Source: Longimicrobium sp. (GTDB lineage: Bacteria > Gemmatimonadota > Gemmatimonadetes > Longimicrobiales > Longimicrobiaceae). Taken from it: a stretch of DNA of 64,000 nt. The translations under genes and the position numbers were made by a program. Within the stretch, counting starts at the first letter, position 1; each line of letters opens with the position of its first letter. The stretch covers positions 62,001 to 126,000 of the forward strand of contig DASVQP010000029.1 of NCBI GenBank assembly GCA_036389135.1. The letters run 5' to 3'. The notes under the pieces were generated by a model that did no database searches, was not told the DNA's origin, and saw nothing but the letters and a program-made list of their open reading frames with translations. This document shows positions 57,203 to 64,000 of this stretch, piece by piece.

Positions 57203-58642
57203 GTGACCCTTGCGACGAAGCGTCCCGCCCTCGTGGCCTTGCTGGCCGCGGCCGCGATCAATGCGGCGTGCGGCGACAACCCCACCGCGCCGAAGCTCGA
57301 CCCCGGACTCACCATAACGGCGGGGGCGGGAACCGCCGACTCCGTGCAGGCCACGCCGGCCCAGGCGCTCACCGTCCTGGTAGTCGGCGCCAACGGGAAG
57401 CCGGCATCCGGCACACCGGTGACCTTCCAGTCGGTGAACCTCGGGCAGGTCGGGATTCCTTCGATGCTGGCCGGCCCGGCCGCCGGCGGCGTGTTCGCTC
57501 CTGTCATAACGGATACGACCGACGCAGAGGGCGTCGCCGCCGTGCGGGTGCGGTTCGGCACCGTCGCGGGGAGCGGGAAGCTCACCGTGAGCGTGCCGTC
57601 GCTCGGATACCAGGACACCGCCCGGTATACCGTCACCCCCGGGGCCCCCGCGCGCGTCGTCATGGCCCCGCGCGACACCTTCGTGTTGATGGACGCCTCG
57701 GTCACCCTGCGTCCGAGCATCACCGATCGTCTTGGCAACGTGCGCCCGGACGCTCCCACGCTCACGGCTTCGGCCGGGGTGACGGTCTCGGGGAATACGG
57801 TCACGACGCCGAATTTCGGCTCGCACCGCGTGCGTGCCGAGTTCCCGGGCCTCTCCCCCGACAGCGCCGCCATCGTCGCCCTGCCGCGCGGGCGCATCGC
57901 CGGCACGACGGCCGCGTACGTCCGCACCCTGGTGATGATGGACCTGGACGGGGGCAATCGCACGACCGTCAGCCTCCCCGCCCCCATCTCCCGGCTCGAC
58001 TGGGCGCCGGACGGCAGGATCGTAGCGGGCGCGGGGGAGATCAGCGGAAAGCAGACTCTCTACGCCGTTTCCAGCACCGGCCAGGTGACCCCGTTGTATC
58101 CCGATTCCACCACGGACAGCCGGGGCTACCCGGTCTTCTCCGGGGACGGGCGGTATCTGTTTTTCCTCGGCCGCCCCGCCGGTGGTTTCAGCTACAGCTC
58201 CAGGGTCTGGCGCGCCAACGCGGACGGAACCAACCCCCAACCGACCTCGATCGTGATGGAAGAGATCTGGGGCACCGCGTATGGCCCGTCCCCCGACGGG
58301 AGCCGGGTGGCGTACCTCAACTCCTCCTTCAACCTGTCGATGAGCCAGGCGACCATGCTCACCGAGTCCCGGATGGCGAGCTGGAGCTGGTCGCCGCTGG
58401 GTGACCTGGTCGCGTTCAACAGCAACAGCGTGACGGGCGTAGTGAAGCCCGACGGAACCGGGCAGCGCATCTTCTCATCTACCTTCACCGGCGTCGGCGA
58501 CCAGAACATCGACTGGTCCGGCGACGGCAAGTACATCGTGTTCCGCACGTCGGGCAGCAAGATGGTGATACTGGAGGTGGCGACGGGCGCCCGCGCCGTG
58601 CTCCCGTTCCCCGGCGAAACCTCGCTGGGCACCCTCAAATAG
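57203..58642 (+). CDS. lipoprotein with Ig-like and PD40 propeller domains
   Basis: A 479-aa lipoprotein. GTG at 57203 begins the signal peptide VTLATKRPALVALLAAAAIN with Cys next (lipobox INAAC). Residues about 40-130 are a Big-1-type Ig-like domain (LTVLVVGANGKPASGTPVTF; DTTDAEGVAAVRVRFGTVAG), and a second beta domain is at ~130-225. The rest (about 235-479) is a partial PD40 propeller (LDWAPDGRIVAG, FSGDGRYLFFLG, PSPDGSRVAYLN, WSGDGKYIVFR). Function unknown; likely a periplasmic or surface binding protein. The 190 bases after the R2 repeat before it show no gene. Confidence 0.82.
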   Translation: MTLATKRPALVALLAAAAINAACGDNPTAPKLDPGLTITAGAGTADSVQATPAQALTVLVVGANGKPASGTPVTFQSVNLGQVGIPSMLAGPAAGGVFAPVITDTTDAEGVAAVRVRFGTVAGSGKLTVSVPSLGYQDTARYTVTPGAPARVVMAPRDTFVLMDASVTLRPSITDRLGNVRPDAPTLTASAGVTVSGNTVTTPNFGSHRVRAEFPGLSPDSAAIVALPRGRIAGTTAAYVRTLVMMDLDGGNRTTVSLPAPISRLDWAPDGRIVAGAGEISGKQTLYAVSSTGQVTPLYPDSTTDSRGYPVFSGDGRYLFFLGRPAGGFSYSSRVWRANADGTNPQPTSIVMEEIWGTAYGPSPDGSRVAYLNSSFNLSMSQATMLTESRMASWSWSPLGDLVAFNSNSVTGVVKPDGTGQRIFSSTFTGVGDQNIDWSGDGKYIVFRTSGSKMVILEVATGARAVLPFPGETSLGTLK

Positions 58643-58676
58643 GCACGAGGATGCGGAGCGCCTGCCGTTCGGTTCG

Positions 58677-60392
58677 TCAGCCGCCCGGTTCTTCCGCCAC
58701 GCCGCGGTAGCCGAACGCGAATACGATCGCCACGAGCCCGATGAGGAGCACGCCGTACGCCGCCGCGCCGCCGAAGTCGAAGGCGCGGAGCTGCGAGAGC
58801 ATCTCGACGGCGATGGGGCGCGTGCGGTGCGTGTACAGGAGGATGGAGGCCACGAACTCGCCCAGCGCCGTGACGAAGGCGAGCAGCGCTCCCGCCGCGA
58901 TCCCCGGCATCACGCGCGGCAGCACGACGCGGCGCAGCGCGGTGGCGCGGGATGCGCCGAGCGAGGCGGCGGCTTCCTCCAGCGCGGGGTCGAGCTGGCG
59001 AAAGGAGCCGAGCGCCGCCCGCGTCACCAGCGGGATGTTGCGGACGAAGTAGGCCAGCGGGAGGATGGCGAACGTCCCCACCAGCACGAACTGGCCGGTG
59101 AGCGGCCGGTGCACGCTGAAGGTGGAGGCGAGCGCCACGGCCAGAACCGTCCCCGGCAGCGCCCACGGCAGCGTCACCAGCGCGGAGACGACCCAGCGGC
59201 TGCGCGCGCGCGAACGGGCCAGGTAGTAGCCGGCGGCCATGGCGAACACCACGTTGGCGAATGTGGCGACGCTCGCCATCGCCAGGGAGTTGAGGACGGG
59301 GCGAAGGCGCTGCGGATCGGTGAAGAGCGCGCCGTACGCCGCGGGCGAGTAGACGGGGGGGAGCGTCTCGATCGTCCACGTTCCCTCCGGGACGAAGGAG
59401 ACCAGGAGCACGGTGGCGTGCGGGAGGAGGAGGAAGCCGACCAGCGCCGTGCCCAGCAGCGTGATCCCCCATCCGCCGCGCCCGCGTGCGGCCGGCGCGG
59501 CGCCCAGCCCCTTGGACGCGCCGGTGTACTCGCGCGCCGCCTCCCACCGCTGCAGCACCACCAGGAAGAGGAGCGATGCCGCGGCCAGCACCACGGCCTC
59601 CACCGCCACCAGCCCCGACTCGCCGTTCAGCTTGCTGGCGTAGAGCTGCGTGGTGAGCACGCGGAAGCCCCCGCCGAAGACGTACGGCGCGCTGAACGAT
59701 CCCATCGACGTCATGAACACCAGCAGCGCCGCCCCGCCGATCGCCGGCGCCAGCATGGGTAGGGTGACGCGCCGCATCGTCGTCCAACGCCCCGCCCCCA
59801 GCGCCGCGGCGGCCTCCGCGTACCCGCCGTCCAGCCGCGCAAGCCCCGCCGCGGTAAAGAGGTAGAAGTACACGTACATGGTGTACGCGTGCACCAGCAG
59901 CACCGCCACCGGCCCGCTCAGCCGCCAGGGCGGCGCCGCCATCCCCAGCAACGCCTGCAACGAGCGCGTCAGCAACCCGCTCTCGCCGTACAGAAAGAGG
60001 AAGGAGATGGTGCCCACCAGCGGCGGCAGCAGCACGGGGAGCGCCGCCAGCGCGCCCAGCGCCTTGCGCCCCGGGAAGTCGCGCCGCGCGAATAGGAAGG
60101 CGAGCGGGATTCCGATCGCTCCCGAGAGGACGACGCTGGCCAGCGAGATCCACACGCTGTTCCACAGCGCCTGCAGCTCCGATCCGCTTCCGAAGAACCG
60201 CCTGTAGTGCTCCGTCGTAGCCCGGCCGCCGTCCAGGAAGCTGTCGCCCAGCACCCACACGTTCGGGTACAGCACCAGCCACACGAGGATGACGATCACC
60301 GGCGCCGCCAGCATCCATCCGCCGGGGGCGCGCGTGCGTGTCCTGCCGCGCTCCACCGGGATGGGGAGTGGGGCGGGGAGTTGGGTGCTCAC
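58677..60392 (-). CDS. Fe3+-type ABC transporter permease (FbpB-like, two fused halves)
   Basis: A 571-aa membrane protein with two six-helix permease modules in one chain, as in SfuB/FbpB. Each half has the EAA-type loop that contacts the ATPase: YAEAAAALGAGRWTTMRRV (about 195) and LEEAAASLGASRATALRRVV (about 480). It pairs with the solute-binding protein and ATPase upstream. The GTG at 60392 overlaps the GNAT stop (GTGA), which sets the start. Last gene of the operon; it converges on the lipoprotein gene. Confidence 0.93.
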   Translation of the reverse strand: MSTQLPAPLPIPVERGRTRTRAPGGWMLAAPVIVILVWLVLYPNVWVLGDSFLDGGRATTEHYRRFFGSGSELQALWNSVWISLASVVLSGAIGIPLAFLFARRDFPGRKALGALAALPVLLPPLVGTISFLFLYGESGLLTRSLQALLGMAAPPWRLSGPVAVLLVHAYTMYVYFYLFTAAGLARLDGGYAEAAAALGAGRWTTMRRVTLPMLAPAIGGAALLVFMTSMGSFSAPYVFGGGFRVLTTQLYASKLNGESGLVAVEAVVLAAASLLFLVVLQRWEAAREYTGASKGLGAAPAARGRGGWGITLLGTALVGFLLLPHATVLLVSFVPEGTWTIETLPPVYSPAAYGALFTDPQRLRPVLNSLAMASVATFANVVFAMAAGYYLARSRARSRWVVSALVTLPWALPGTVLAVALASTFSVHRPLTGQFVLVGTFAILPLAYFVRNIPLVTRAALGSFRQLDPALEEAAASLGASRATALRRVVLPRVMPGIAAGALLAFVTALGEFVASILLYTHRTRPIAVEMLSQLRAFDFGGAAAYGVLLIGLVAIVFAFGYRGVAEEPGG

Positions 60393-60955
60393 GAGGGGCC
60401 CCGGAGGCTCTTCGCCATGAGGATGTCCGGCTTGCCGGGTCCGTTCGCATCCGGGATCACGCCGGTGACTTCGAAGCCCATGCGCTGGTAGAAGGCGAAC
60501 GGGTGGCCGCCCAGGTCGCGAAGCTCGCGGAGCTTGTCCAGCACGCCCGGGTAGAGGCCGGCGCCGCCGAGCGTGGTGCGGTTGTTCTCGTCGTCCGTGC
60601 CGAGCGTCAGCGTGAAGGCCCCGGCCGCGCGCGCCTGGTTCGCGAGCTCCTCCACCAGCGCGCGTCCGATGCCGCGTCCGCGCAGGTCGCGCCGCACCAC
60701 CATCGGGTGCAGCTCCCAAACGCGCCCCCGGTATGCGCGGATGCCGCCGATCCACCCCGCCACGCGTCCGTCCTCGTCGCGCGCAACCCATGCACTGCGG
60801 TCGCCGACGGTGCACTCGCGCGCCTCCTCCAGCGCCGATTCCAGGTCCGGCCAGGCATCCGGCCAGTCCTCGCGGAACCCGTCCACCAGCAGCTCCGCCG
60901 CCTCGCGCAGCGCCGCCTCGTCGTCCGCGCGCAGCGGCTCGATGCGGATGCTCAC
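60389..60955 (-). CDS. GNAT-family N-acetyltransferase
   Basis: A 188-aa GNAT protein: RIEPLRADDEAALREAAELL at the start, WVARDEDGRVAGWIGG (strand 4 area), the acetyl-CoA loop RDLRGRGIGRALVEEL (about 92, R-x-x-G-x-G/A) and the end FYQRMGFEVTGVIPDANG. The arrangement resembles AAC(6')-type enzymes, but the substrate is unknown. It lies inside an iron-type ABC operon with GTGA overlaps on both sides, so it is co-translated with the ATPase and permease. GTG start at 60955. Confidence 0.9.
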   Translation of the reverse strand: MSIRIEPLRADDEAALREAAELLVDGFREDWPDAWPDLESALEEARECTVGDRSAWVARDEDGRVAGWIGGIRAYRGRVWELHPMVVRRDLRGRGIGRALVEELANQARAAGAFTLTLGTDDENNRTTLGGAGLYPGVLDKLRELRDLGGHPFAFYQRMGFEVTGVIPDANGPGKPDILMAKSLRGPS

Positions 60956-61998
60956 GCGGGGTACGCGACGGCCGATGCGCCGGCGGCGAGCGTCAGCCGC
61001 ACGGGCTGGCCCGGAGATGCGTCCGCGGGGCCACCCTGCACCAGCGCCTCGCTCCCGTCCGCGAACCCGACGCGGTAAAAGGTGGCCGAGCCGGCGAAGC
61101 GGCGGTGCAGGACGTGTCCATCGAGCGCATCGCCCTCCGGCGCGCCCGCGACGCTCATCGCCTCCGGCCGCACCATCAGCCGCACAGCGGCCCCCTGGCC
61201 CGCCCCGTCCGCGCGCACCGCCCGCCAGCGCTGCCCCGACTCCAGCCGGCAGAGCAGCATCCCGCCCTCCTCCGATTCCACCGTGGCGGGGAAGAAGTTG
61301 GCGCGGCCCAGGAACGACGCGACGAACGGGTTGGCGGGGCGCGCGTACAGCTCCTCCGGCGTGCCGAGCTGCTGGAGCCTGCCGCCGTTCAGCACGGCGA
61401 TGCGATCGGAAAGGGCGAAGGCCTCCTCCTGGTCGTGCGTCACGAACACCGCCGTCATCCCCAGCTCCTTGAGGAGCGCGCGAATCTCGGTGCGGGTGCG
61501 CTCGCGCAGGGCGGCATCCAGGTTGGAGAGCGGCTCGTCGAGGAGGAGGAGGGGCGGCTCGGGGGCCAGCGCACGCGCGAGGGCCACGCGCTGCTGCTGG
61601 CCGCCGGAGAGCTCCTGCACCTTGCGCCGCTCGTATCCCGCCAGCTCCACCCGCTCCAGCGCTCTCGACACCCGAGCATCCACGTCGCGCCCGCCGCGCG
61701 CGCGCAGTCCGAACGCCACGTTCTCCCCCACGTCCATGTGCGGAAAGAGCGCGTAGTTCTGGAAGACCATCCCCACGTCCCTCCGCTGCGGTGGCAGGGC
61801 GGTGACGTCGCGCCCGTTCACCCACACCTGCCCCGAGGTGGGATGCTCGAAGCCGGCGACCATCCTCAGCGTGGTCGTCTTGCCGCACCCGCTGGGCCCT
61901 AGAAGCGTGAGGAACTCCCCCGCCGCCACCTCCAGCGACACGTCGTCCACCGCGGTGGTGTCGCCGAAGCGGCGGGATAGGGAGTCGAGGCGGAGCAT
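60952..61998 (-). CDS. ABC transporter ATP-binding protein (FbpC/PotA-like)
   Basis: A 348-aa ATPase. Walker A GPSGCGKTT (about 34), Q-loop VFQNYALFPHMDVGENVAFG (about 78), signature LSGGQQQRVALARAL (about 130), Walker B LLLLDEPLSNLD (about 150), H-loop VTHDQEEAF (about 185). A C-terminal TOBE domain follows (about 260-345), common in Fe3+, spermidine and sugar-type importers. It powers the fused permease encoded two genes later. The upstream gap to the binding-protein gene holds a repeat. Confidence 0.95.
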   Translation of the reverse strand: MLRLDSLSRRFGDTTAVDDVSLEVAAGEFLTLLGPSGCGKTTTLRMVAGFEHPTSGQVWVNGRDVTALPPQRRDVGMVFQNYALFPHMDVGENVAFGLRARGGRDVDARVSRALERVELAGYERRKVQELSGGQQQRVALARALAPEPPLLLLDEPLSNLDAALRERTRTEIRALLKELGMTAVFVTHDQEEAFALSDRIAVLNGGRLQQLGTPEELYARPANPFVASFLGRANFFPATVESEEGGMLLCRLESGQRWRAVRADGAGQGAAVRLMVRPEAMSVAGAPEGDALDGHVLHRRFAGSATFYRVGFADGSEALVQGGPADASPGQPVRLTLAAGASAVAYPA

Positions 61999-62007
61999 GA
62001 AAAGCAG

Positions 62008-62118
62008 GGATCAGGGATTAGGGATTAGGGATCAGGAACAGCGTATCGGGGGGCACAAAGATCGGGGAGTGGGCGATGTTGCGGTTACCAATCCCCAGTC
62101 CCTGATCCCTATTCCCTA
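62008..62118. repeat. inverted repeat, family R6 (GGGATTAGGGAT type)
   Basis: AGGGATCAGGGATTAGGGAT (about 62007-62031, with one extra GGGATTA unit) faces CAATCCCCAGTCCCTGATCC / CTATTCCCTAT (about 62090-62118) across a 60-base spacer, so the RNA may fold back. It fills the gap between the ATPase and binding-protein genes and runs to the stop of the latter. Confidence 0.75.
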
Positions 62119-63159
62119 TCAGTTCCCCTTCCCCCGCACGTGCTCGTCCCAGTGCCGCATCCACTCCGGCGAGCGCTGCTGCAGGCGCGCCCAGTTCATG
62201 GGCTCGGGCTTGATCTGGGCGCGGGCCTGGCGCAGGCGCTCGGGGAGCGAATCGGCCGGGATGTCCGTGCGGGCGGGGAGGCGGGCGAATTCGCGCGCGG
62301 CGGCCAGCACCGCCGGGGTGCCGCCCACGAACTCGGCGAACTCCTGCGCCCGCTTCGCGTTCGGCGCGCCGCGCACCACCGCAACCGCGTCCACCAGCAA
62401 CGGCGTGCCGCTGCGTGGAAAGACGTAGGCGATGGGGTACTTGCCGCGCAGCGCGTCGATGTCCGGCATGTCCCACAGCGTGATCAGACCTTCCTGGCGC
62501 GCCAGCTTCTGGTAGAGGAGCGTGGGGTTCAGGACGTAGTCCTTGGTCTGCGCATCGAGCCGGCGGAGCCACTGGAAGCCCTGCGCCGTGTCGCCGGTGG
62601 CGCGTACGCTGCGGTCCACGATCATCCCGAAGATGGTGCGCATGGTGCCGCTTGCCATTGGATCGCGGATCAGCACCTTGCCCTTCCACTTCGGGTCCAG
62701 CACCTCGTCCCAGTCCTTAGGCGCGTCTGCCGCGGAGACGATGGCGGAGTTGTACGCGATCACCTCCGGCGTCACGTAAGTGCCGTACCAGTAGCCCCTT
62801 GGGTCTTTTGCGTCGGCGGGGAGGCCGGCGGCCCAGGTGGGGGTGAAGCGCGCAAGGAGGGAGTCGCGCGCCGCGTCCTCGAACGTGCCCGCGGGAGCGC
62901 CCCACCACACGTCCGCCTGCGGGTTCGCGCGCTCGCTGCGAAGCCGGTCCAGCACCTCCTGCGAGCCCATGTCCACCGTCTGCACGTCCACTTCGGGGTG
63001 CAGCGCCTCGTACCGCTTCTCGAACGCCTGCAGCATGTCGCGTCCGTGCGGCGAGTACACGGTCAGCGTCTCGCGCCCATCCCCGCACCCGGCGAGGAGG
63101 ACGGCGGCGAGCGCGGCGGTGCGTCGGGTCATCAGGCTCATCGTGTAGGTGCGCATCAT
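62119..63159 (-). CDS. Fe3+-type ABC transporter substrate-binding lipoprotein
   Basis: A 346-aa lipoprotein (AAVLLAGCGDG lipobox) of the cluster that includes FbpA/SfuA (SBP_bac_6/11 type): LTVYSPHGRDMLQAFEKRYE, ADVWWGAPAGTFEDAA, YWYGTYVTPEVIAYNS, WDEVLDPKWKGKVLIRDPMASGT (quoted block at about 160-182, motif PxxxG) and LITLWDMPDIDALRGKYPI. These proteins bind iron, thiamine or phosphonate-type ligands; the tyrosine-rich YWYGTY region favours iron but does not prove it. ATG at 63159 overlaps the stop of the upstream deacetylase-like gene (ATGA). Confidence 0.9.
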   Translation of the reverse strand: MMRTYTMSLMTRRTAALAAVLLAGCGDGRETLTVYSPHGRDMLQAFEKRYEALHPEVDVQTVDMGSQEVLDRLRSERANPQADVWWGAPAGTFEDAARDSLLARFTPTWAAGLPADAKDPRGYWYGTYVTPEVIAYNSAIVSAADAPKDWDEVLDPKWKGKVLIRDPMASGTMRTIFGMIVDRSVRATGDTAQGFQWLRRLDAQTKDYVLNPTLLYQKLARQEGLITLWDMPDIDALRGKYPIAYVFPRSGTPLLVDAVAVVRGAPNAKRAQEFAEFVGGTPAVLAAAREFARLPARTDIPADSLPERLRQARAQIKPEPMNWARLQQRSPEWMRHWDEHVRGKGN

Positions 63160-64000
63160 GGGGCTCCGTTGCCGGCTGTCCCCTGCTTCCCCAACGCCAG
63201 CAGGTTCGCGAACAACCGCCACGCACCCGGCACCCCCTCCGGAAGCTGTCGAAAGAAAGCCAGGCCAGTGTAGACGTACGTCCCCTGGCCCACCTTTGCG
63301 GCCAGCAGGCCGCCTCGCAGCGGCTCCGCGCCCGGGTCGCCCGTCTCCAGAAGCGGGGTGTAGCGCGGGTCCCACGTCTCCGCGAAGTACAGGCCGCGCT
63401 CCTGCTCCCATCCCGCGAAGTCCGCGTCGGTGATGCGGTTGGGCGTCGTGAACACCGGGTGCGACGGCTCCAGGAGGCGAACCGGCGCGTTCTCGTCGGT
63501 TACGCGGCCGTGCGGTCGGGCCATCGTGAGGGGATACGGTGCGAAGTTGCCCTCGATCAGCTCGTATTTGTTGTACTGCACGACCAACGTCCCCCCGCGC
63601 CGCACCCAATCCAGCAGCCGGGCGTTGTGCCGTGCGAGGTCCGGGCGCACCTCGTAGGCGCGGCTCCCGGCCACGATCACGTCGAAGCGGTTCAGGTCGC
63701 CGCCGGCCAGCGCATCCTCGTCGATGAGCGTGGGGCGGATGCCGAGCTGCGCGAGAACGCCGGGGCCTTCCTCGCCCGCCCCTTCGATGTAGCCCACCCG
63801 CAGCCCCGCGGGGACGCGCACGTCAAAGGCGCGCACCAGCGTAGCGGCGTCCGAGTACAGCGGGCGCGCGCGGACGTGGGTGTAGTCCACCATCTGCACC
63901 GCGCGGGTGAAGCGGCGGCCGTCCGCGGCCTGGAAGACGGCGGACGTGGGGTAGTCGCCGGCGCGGAGGGCGGCGGGAGCGCGGACCGTGAACTCGGCCT
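63156..64000 (-). CDS. C-terminal part of a PIG-L deacetylase-type protein with glutaminase-like domain (5' end outside window)
   Basis: The frame is open to the right edge, so this is the C-terminal ~281 residues. After a beta-rich part (FTVRAPAALRAGDY, TSAVFQAADGRRF), a flavodoxin/GATase1-like Rossmann domain follows: LRVGYIEGAGEEGPGVLAQL, FDVIVAGSRAYEVRPDL, GGTLVVQYNKYEL, VRLLEPSHPVFTTPNRI and GTYVYTGLAFFRQLPEGVPG. I recall this C-terminal arrangement from large LmbE/PIG-L deacetylases of related bacteria, but the deacetylase domain itself is outside the window. Coupled (ATGA) to the iron-type binding-protein gene. Confidence 0.6.
   Translation of the reverse strand, partial: AEFTVRAPAALRAGDYPTSAVFQAADGRRFTRAVQMVDYTHVRARPLYSDAATLVRAFDVRVPAGLRVGYIEGAGEEGPGVLAQLGIRPTLIDEDALAGGDLNRFDVIVAGSRAYEVRPDLARHNARLLDWVRRGGTLVVQYNKYELIEGNFAPYPLTMARPHGRVTDENAPVRLLEPSHPVFTTPNRITDADFAGWEQERGLYFAETWDPRYTPLLETGDPGAEPLRGGLLAAKVGQGTYVYTGLAFFRQLPEGVPGAWRLFANLLALGKQGTAGNGAP

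Overview
The window looks like chromosomal DNA from a high-GC, Gram-negative bacterium, most plausibly a Gemmatimonadota member close to Longimicrobium. This assignment is inference. It rests on very high GC, outer-membrane proteins with a TonB-dependent receptor, a GWxTD-type protein, an ADOP-type permease, many secreted PD40/Ig-like lipoproteins, and the order yidC - mnmE - mnmG - parA - parB - M23 peptidase - bactofilin. No rRNA, tRNA, CRISPR array, prophage or insertion-sequence transposase was recognised.

Region 1 (1-14 kb) is an origin-type housekeeping block. It holds the 3' part of yidC, mnmE, mnmG (rsmG/gidB is not next to it), two perfect parS sites on either side of mnmG, parA-parB, an M23 envelope endopeptidase paired with a bactofilin, and a Nif3-like gene. 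Three DnaA-box-like 9-mers lie in 100 bp between bactofilin and the Nif3-like gene. On the minus strand is a membrane-stress-like set (two Gly/Ser-rich proteins, a holin-X-like protein, acylphosphatase), plus a SAF-like protein and an unknown membrane protein.

Region 2 (14-33 kb) is almost all minus strand and mostly metabolic: an FAD monooxygenase, a Ppx/GppA-HD enzyme, a two-gene unit of a 65-aa basic protein plus a TIR/deoxyribosyltransferase-like protein, a PHB-depolymerase - acyl-CoA ligase - DUF2378-like operon, a frameshifted lipoprotein, a TonB-dependent receptor, a MaoC hydratase, a KAS III-like - acyl-CoA ligase - small membrane protein - Na+ symporter operon, and a LacI regulator under a 32-bp perfect palindrome.

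Region 3 (33-49 kb) is signalling and envelope: a PAS/GGDEF/EAL protein, a small independent-looking transcription unit with a 20-codon ORF, a BlaI/M56 pair with a HEAT tail, a DhaL-DegV (fatty-acid-kinase-like) fusion, three small outer-membrane barrels, and three consecutive secreted lipoproteins (amidase, astacin-like protease, glycosidase-like) that share one C-terminal golvesin-type domain, followed by a PD40 propeller lipoprotein.

Region 4 (49-64 kb) contains prfC between two long direct repeats, a GWxTD-like protein, an ADOP permease, an Ig-like/PD40 lipoprotein and, at the right edge, an Fe3+-type ABC importer operon with a GNAT acetyltransferase inside it.

At least six families of dispersed palindromic repeats fill the intergenic spaces, often ending within a few bases of stop codons. 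They explain most gene-free stretches. Many operons use 4-base ATGA or GTGA overlaps, and this fixed several start codons.
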